From Natronoplasma sp964602715 (GTDB lineage: Archaea > Thermoplasmatota > Thermoplasmata > Halarchaeoplasmatales > Halarchaeoplasmataceae), in the NCBI GenBank assembly GCA_964602715.1, contig CAZRSB010000081.1:1-6704 (forward strand): 6,704 nucleotides of DNA, in the 5' to 3' direction. The translations under genes and the position numbers were made by a program. Below, piece by piece: positions 4,557 to 6,704 of this stretch. The first letter of the stretch is position 1. Each line of letters begins with the position of its first letter. The notes below the pieces were generated by a model. The model was given only the letters and a program-made list of their open reading frames with translations. It did not search any database and had not been told where the DNA came from.

Positions 4557-5750
4557 ATGAGCAAAAGTGAAGAGATAATAAAATTGACGCGGAAATATGG
4601 GGCAAAAAATTATGATCCACTACCAGTGGTTATCTCAGAAGCCAATGGGGTTTGGGTTAAAGATGTGGATGGAAATGAGTATATGGATATGCTCAGCGCA
4701 TATTCTGCAGTCAGTCATGGCCACTGTCATCCAAAAGTTTTAGAGGTGCTAAAATCACAATCTGATGATGTTACTCTAACTTCTCGTGCCTTTATGAACG
4801 ACCAATTAGGTAAATTTTATGAGAAAGTTTCGGAGATAACCGGGAAAGAAAAAGTTTTACCTATGAACTCTGGTACAGAAGCAGTTGAAACTGCTATAAA
4901 AGCTGCTAGGAGATGGGGACACTTTAAAAAGGAAGTACCTGAAGACAAAGCCGAAATAATTGCTTGTCACAACAATTTTCATGGTCGATCCATAACAGTA
5001 ATATCTTTTAGCACCAGGGATGAATACAGAGAAGGATATGGTCCATTTACTCCTGGTTTTAAAGTTGTTCCTTATGGAGATATTGACGCATTAGAAGAAG
5101 CTATAGGTCCAAACACTGTAGGATTTTTGATAGAACCTATGCAGGGTGAAGGAGGTATTGTGATTCCGCCGTCAGGATATCTTAATGAGGCTAAAAGGCT
5201 TTGTAAGAAAAATGATGTGTTATTTATAGCAGATGAAATTCAAACAGGTCTAGGAAGAACCGGAAAGATGTTCGCATGTGACTGGGAAGACGTTGAGCCC
5301 GATATCTATATCCTAGGCAAGGCTCTTAGCGCAGGGGTCTATCCGGTATCAGCTATAGCCGCTGATGAAAAGGTAATGGAGGTATTTAACCCTGGTTCAC
5401 ATGGTTCTACTTTTGGAGGCAATCCTTTAGGTGCTGCAGCAGCTACGAAAGCCTTAGAAGTGATCGAGGAGGAAAATTTTGTTGAAAACTCTAGAGAGAT
5501 GGGAAAATATTTCAGAGATGAACTAGAAAAGATCGATAGTTCTTTAATTAAAGATATAAGAGGTCGAGGTCTTTTTATAGGTGTAGAATTAAGTGAAAAA
5601 GCTAGACCCTATGCTGAGCAGCTAAAAGAAGAAGGAATCCTTGTCAAGGACACAAAAAAGACTGTCTTGAGATTTGCACCACCCTTGGTAATAAATAAAG
5701 AGGAGATCGATCAAGCAATAGAGAAAGTTGGTAAAGTGTTGAAAGACTGA
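4557..5750 (+). CDS. rocD: Ornithine--oxo-acid aminotransferase (RocD type)
   Basis: This 397-residue class-III PLP aminotransferase should transfer the delta-amino group of ornithine to 2-oxoglutarate, giving glutamate-5-semialdehyde and glutamate, linking arginine/ornithine with proline and glutamate. The N-terminus YGAKNYDPLPVVISEA (14-29) and YMDMLSAYSAVSHGHCHPK (42-60) are typical of RocD rather than of ArgD, GabT or lysine aminotransferases. Further visible are SGTEA (105-109, phosphate binding), FHGR (141-144), the PLP-pyridine Asp in IADEIQTG (D226), the Schiff-base lysine in LGKALSAG (K255) and STFGGNP (284-290). It looks complete and active. I start at ATG 4557 behind AAAGGTGGT; GTG 4548 is inside that site. 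The close likeness to bacillar RocD suggests acquisition from bacteria, though base usage matches its neighbours. Confidence 0.92.
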   Translation: MSKSEEIIKLTRKYGAKNYDPLPVVISEANGVWVKDVDGNEYMDMLSAYSAVSHGHCHPKVLEVLKSQSDDVTLTSRAFMNDQLGKFYEKVSEITGKEKVLPMNSGTEAVETAIKAARRWGHFKKEVPEDKAEIIACHNNFHGRSITVISFSTRDEYREGYGPFTPGFKVVPYGDIDALEEAIGPNTVGFLIEPMQGEGGIVIPPSGYLNEAKRLCKKNDVLFIADEIQTGLGRTGKMFACDWEDVEPDIYILGKALSAGVYPVSAIAADEKVMEVFNPGSHGSTFGGNPLGAAAATKALEVIEEENFVENSREMGKYFRDELEKIDSSLIKDIRGRGLFIGVELSEKARPYAEQLKEEGILVKDTKKTVLRFAPPLVINKEEIDQAIEKVGKVLKD

Positions 5751-5785
5751 AGTCGGATAGACGGACTTGAGCCTCTAAAAACTTT
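5749..5785 (+). terminator. Probable rocD terminator
   Basis: AAGTC and GACTT flank a short loop right at and after the rocD stop, and T-rich sequence (CTTTTTACCTATTTTC) follows at about 5782-5797. T-tracts of this kind are enough for termination in archaea. Confidence 0.4.
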
Positions 5786-5828
5786 TTACCTATTTTCAAT
5801 AATTTTTATGATGTAAAATTAAAAGGGA

Positions 5829-5844
5829 AGGTTTTTGAAAACCT
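5829..5844. terminator. Bidirectional hairpin between rocD and the cold-shock gene
   Basis: AGGTTTT (5829-5835) pairs perfectly with AAAACCT (5838-5844). On the minus strand it is followed after a few bases by TTTTAATTTT, and on the plus strand by GATTTTTATAG. It can end both convergent transcripts and is the likely 3' end of the cold-shock mRNA. Confidence 0.5.
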
Positions 5845-5895
5845 AATGATTTTTATAGACTAGAATTCTTGAAATCGACGTTCAAAAAATTGATC

Positions 5896-6090
5896 TTAGC
5901 CTATTACTTTTACGTTTATAGCCCTGGGACCTTTTTCCGATTCTTCGGTTTCGAACTCAACTCTATCTCCTTCGGAGATTGAGTCTCCTTCGACACCGCT
6001 TCGGTGGACGAAGAGATCTTCGTCGCCCTCGTCGGGTTCTATGAAACCATAGTTCTTCAGATCATTGAAGAACTTTACTGTTCCTTCCAT
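5896..6090 (-). CDS. Cold-shock domain protein (CspA family), acidic
   Basis: This 64-residue single cold-shock domain is a five-stranded OB fold that binds single-stranded RNA and DNA and acts as an RNA chaperone. It begins MEGTVKFFND, carries an RNP1-like motif KNYGFI (12-17) and RNP2 DLFVH (25-29), and ends with KGPRAINVKVIG, all standard for the family. The usual aromatic W after VK is F, as I recall in haloarchaeal members. Seventeen of 64 residues are D/E against seven K/R, fitting a saline cytoplasm. The codons are more G/C-rich than in neighbouring genes. The start at 6090 follows AAGGAGGTGA, a near-perfect Shine-Dalgarno, so strong translation is expected. A TATA element lies at 6135-6147. 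Confidence 0.93.
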   Translation of the reverse strand: MEGTVKFFNDLKNYGFIEPDEGDEDLFVHRSGVEGDSISEGDRVEFETEESEKGPRAINVKVIG

Positions 6091-6096
6091 ACTAGT

Positions 6097-6106
6097 TCAC
6101 CTCCTT
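6097..6106 (-). promoter_or_regulatory. Strong Shine-Dalgarno of the cold-shock gene
   Basis: Minus-strand AAGGAGGTGA is fully complementary to the archaeal 16S rRNA tail and lies 6 nt before ATG 6090, which fixes the start. It is the strongest ribosome-binding site in the window. Confidence 0.8.
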
Positions 6107-6132
6107 GCGAGTTGACAATCCTACTATTTCCC

Positions 6133-6148
6133 CCTTTATAATATTTTC
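6133..6148 (-). promoter_or_regulatory. Promoter of the cold-shock gene
   Basis: Minus-strand AAAATATTATAAAG is a good TATA element, giving a start near 6115 and a leader of about 25 nt before the ATG that includes the Shine-Dalgarno. Confidence 0.5.
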
Positions 6149-6186
6149 GTATGAATTGAGATTACCGTCCTAGGTATTGTCGTAAT

Positions 6187-6200
6187 TGTTAAATAGTAAA
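6187..6200 (+). promoter_or_regulatory. Possible promoter of the tRNA-Glu unit
   Basis: GTTAAATAGTAAAA is the only good TATA-like element upstream of tRNA-Glu on the plus strand. Being about 155 nt before the mature tRNA, it would put the repeat block into a long 5' leader. No closer TATA box is evident. Confidence 0.3.
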
Positions 6201-6230
6201 AATAGCTGTTTGGTATGTTTTCGTTAGCAC

Positions 6231-6353
6231 AAAGATCCCATTAGTAGCGAAACCGGAACAAAAGATCCCACTAAGTCGCAAATCAGCTTCGTAATTTGCT
6301 CATTGCGCGGGACAAGATCCCACTAAGTCGCAAATCAGCTTCGTAATTTGCTC
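6231..6353 (+). repeat. Tandem repeat block entering tRNA-Glu
   Basis: Two perfect 40-bp direct repeats, 6262-6301 and 6314-6353, are separated by 12 bp. A third, degenerate unit begins at 6231 (AAAGATCCCA followed by TTAGTAGCGAAAC, compared with CTAAGTCGCAAAT). Each full copy contains the hairpin GCAAAT-10 nt-ATTTGC (6278-6299 and 6330-6351). The last four bases of the second copy, GCTC, are also the first four of tRNA-Glu. A 12-bp spacer and irregular spacing rule out a CRISPR array. The function is unknown; it may be promoter or leader duplication, or a trace of recombination at the tRNA. Confidence 0.9.
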
Positions 6354-6424
6354 CTGTAGTGTAGTCCGGCCAATCATCTTGGCCTCTCGAGCCAAGGACA
6401 CGGGTTCAAATCCCGTCGGGAGCA
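6350..6424 (+). tRNA. tRNA-Glu, anticodon CUC
   Basis: The acceptor stem is GCTCCTG (6350-6356)/CGGGAGC (6417-6423) with one G-T pair and discriminator A (6424). The D region GTGTAGTCCGGCCAATCAT is that of archaeal tRNA-Glu. The anticodon stem is TTGGC/GCCAA (6379-6383/6391-6395) with loop CTCTCGA and anticodon CTC (6386-6388), reading GAG. The T arm is ACGGG-TTCAAAT-CCCGT (6400-6416). No intron and no CCA are encoded. A T6 tract in pyrimidine-rich sequence (6453-6458) probably ends transcription. Its first bases lie inside a 40-bp repeat. Confidence 0.96.
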
Positions 6425-6439
6425 CTATCATTTGCTTTC

Positions 6440-6470
6440 GTGTTCTTCTCTATTTTTTCTACTTTTCCTT
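6440..6470 (+). terminator. Pyrimidine-rich terminator after tRNA-Glu
   Basis: A long run of T and C containing TATTTTTTCTACTTTTCC follows the tRNA by about 20 nt. Oligo-T tracts terminate archaeal transcripts. No hairpin is needed and none is evident. Confidence 0.45.
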
Positions 6471-6580
6471 GAAGTTATTCTATAATTTGAAAGATCTATC
6501 TCTGCTCACCTAAAAACAGGCAGGAGGCTCCTTCCTTCAGGGAGGAGAGGAATGCCACTTTCACTTACCCCTCCCTTGAA

Positions 6581-6589
6581 TATTTAAAT
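6581..6589 (+). promoter_or_regulatory. TATA box of tnpB
   Basis: TATTTAAAT is centred about 31 nt before ATG 6616 and there is no Shine-Dalgarno, which suggests a near-leaderless transcript starting inside the element. Confidence 0.45.
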
Positions 6590-6615
6590 AGAAAAAAAAA
6601 CATTACTAAAGATGG

Positions 6616-6704
6616 ATGCGTCGGACAATCAAGATCAAACTCTCCCTAGAAAACCGGGAATGTCTAGAGAAAACTGTACAACAGTTCAAAAAAGCATGCC
6701 AGAT
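6616..6704 (+). CDS. tnpB: TnpB, RNA-guided nuclease of IS200/IS605 family (N-terminal fragment, cut by window end)
   Basis: Twenty-nine codons are present, reading MRRTIKIKLSLEN then RECLEKTVQQFKKACQ. This is a standard TnpB/OrfB start: a basic beta strand followed by an amphipathic helix with the QF-x-x-A-C pattern. TnpB is the omega-RNA-guided DNA endonuclease of these elements and the ancestor of Cas12; it cleaves donor DNA next to a short target motif and so favours retention of the element. The catalytic RuvC and zinc-finger parts lie beyond the window. ATG 6616 is the first start after an in-frame TAA at 6607. An ATG at 6612 is in another frame that gives no family match. Whether the gene is intact cannot be told here. 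Confidence 0.8.
   Translation, partial: MRRTIKIKLSLENRECLEKTVQQFKKACQ

Larger units (their letters stand above)
6520..6704 (+). mobile_element. IS200/IS605-type element, left end and start of tnpB (runs off window)
   Basis: The hairpin CTCCTTCC-TTCA-GGGAGGAG (6528-6547, one G-T pair) sits about 70 nt before a tnpB start, as subterminal left-end hairpins do. Its TTCA loop matches that of the right-end hairpin at 529-551. There is no tnpA between the end and tnpB, so this is an IS1341-like, tnpB-only element, at least on this side. The exact left boundary cannot be fixed from one copy. Confidence 0.65.

Noticed and set aside
5751..5895. Possible small gene between rocD and the cold-shock gene
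   Set aside because: AT-rich sequence with terminator hairpins only; no open frame with a start signal.
6262..6353. Possible CRISPR array from the two 40-bp repeats
   Set aside because: Only two copies, a spacer of 12 bp, unequal spacing to the third degenerate unit, overlap with a tRNA gene and no cas genes.

Overview
The window is archaeal, with about a dozen genes. The signs are TATA boxes about 25-30 bp upstream of start codons that lack a Shine-Dalgarno (leaderless genes), two tRNA genes without an encoded CCA, three membrane-protein families that occur in Euryarchaeota (DUF63, DUF1614, DUF599), and the archaeal tRNA methyltransferase TrmY. The DNA is AT-rich. The small cold-shock protein is very acidic (17 D/E in 64 residues) and tRNA-Glu looks haloarchaeal, so a salt-adapted, AT-rich euryarchaeon (for example a halophilic methanogen lineage) is my best guess. 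That placement is inference.

Layout. Positions 1-560 hold no convincing gene. They form a dense series of compact hairpins that ends at a typical IS200/IS605 right end. A leaderless DUF63 membrane protein follows (619-1797, +), convergent with a small ribbon-helix-helix regulator (1863-2096, -) whose promoter carries a long inverted repeat. Next come tRNA-Lys(CUU) and a DUF1614 membrane protein (2428-3114, +). Its stop codon abuts that of a convergent DUF599 membrane protein (3115-3726, -), which lies downstream of trmY (3786-4394, -). Divergent from trmY is rocD, ornithine aminotransferase (4557-5750, +). After an intergenic terminator comes a cold-shock protein on the minus strand (5896-6090). 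A peculiar repeat block then leads into tRNA-Glu(CUC). The window ends in the left end and first 29 codons of an IS200/IS605 tnpB (6616 to the edge, +).

The block from 560 to about 6500 therefore sits between two IS200/IS605-type ends in the same orientation. Its genes are mostly separate units with their own promoters rather than one pathway: tRNA supply and modification (tRNA-Lys, tRNA-Glu, TrmY), amino-acid metabolism (RocD), nucleic-acid binding (CSP, RHH) and three uncharacterised membrane proteins.

The items most worth a second look are the hairpin-rich 74-551 region beside an orphan IS200/IS605 right end, the perfect 40-bp duplication whose second copy runs into the 5' end of tRNA-Glu, and the RHH operator-like palindrome.
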